Positions 18,435 to 18,438 of a stretch of 18,438 nucleotides of DNA are shown in pieces (within the stretch, counting starts at the first letter, position 1; every line of letters starts with the position of its first letter). This DNA comes from JAJPJX01 sp964568355 (GTDB taxonomy: Bacteria; Acidobacteriota; Terriglobia; Bryobacterales; Bryobacteraceae), in assembly GCA_964568355.1 (NCBI GenBank), contig CAZMRK010000202.1, positions 1 through 18,438 of the forward strand, read 5' to 3'. The notes below the pieces were generated by a model. The model had not been told where the DNA came from. It did not search any database and worked only from the letters and a program-made list of their open reading frames with translations. The position numbers were made by a program, and so were the translations under genes.

Positions 18435-18438
18435 GCTG

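Overview
The window looks like chromosomal DNA of an Acidobacteriota, most likely of the Solibacter/Bryobacter type. It is GC-rich and encodes an Oar-like TonB-dependent receptor with an N-terminal carboxypeptidase-regulatory domain, followed by PPC, DUF1549/DUF1553 and DUF1501 proteins. Those families are greatly expanded in Acidobacteriota and Planctomycetota. This assignment rests on gene content, not on a marker gene. Coding density is very high: there is no gene-free stretch above 300 bases, and the largest gaps are about 98 bp (1528-1625) and 81 bp (15361-15441). I see no rRNA, tRNA, CRISPR array, insertion sequence or integrase.

Left part (1-10679, plus strand). A carbamoyltransferase of the NodU/CmcH/TobZ family is cut by the left edge. 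After a small gap with an inverted repeat and a TTGACA promoter-like element comes a tightly packed four-gene set: an outer-membrane TonB-dependent receptor, a secreted PPC/TIG-like repeat protein, a secreted DUF1549/DUF1553 protein with C-x4-C-H and C-x2-C-H motifs, and a Tat-type DUF1501 protein. Stops and starts overlap or lie 11 bp apart, so this is probably one operon for cell-surface or periplasmic handling of an unknown substrate.

Right part (10696-18438). This looks like a RiPP (ribosomally made, modified peptide) biosynthetic locus. On the minus strand a LanB-type dehydratase glutamylation protein is translationally coupled to an ABC-2 exporter (ATPase, then permease). Divergent from LanB, on the plus strand, is a DMATS-type (ABBA-fold, indole-type) aromatic prenyltransferase. 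Running into it tail-to-tail from the right edge is a 647-residue protein that joins a TfuA domain (YcaO partner in peptide thioamidation) to a SpaB_C/'thiopeptide-type' LanB elimination-like domain.

Taken together, the right part suggests a peptide that is glutamylated and dehydrated by a split LanB, possibly thioamidated with a YcaO encoded outside the window, prenylated (perhaps on Trp or Tyr), and exported. No precursor peptide, YcaO, LanC or leader protease can be seen here. They would be expected beyond 18438, so the product class is an inference. The TfuA-SpaB_C fusion and the pairing of a fungal-like DMATS enzyme with LanB and TfuA are the most unusual things in the window.
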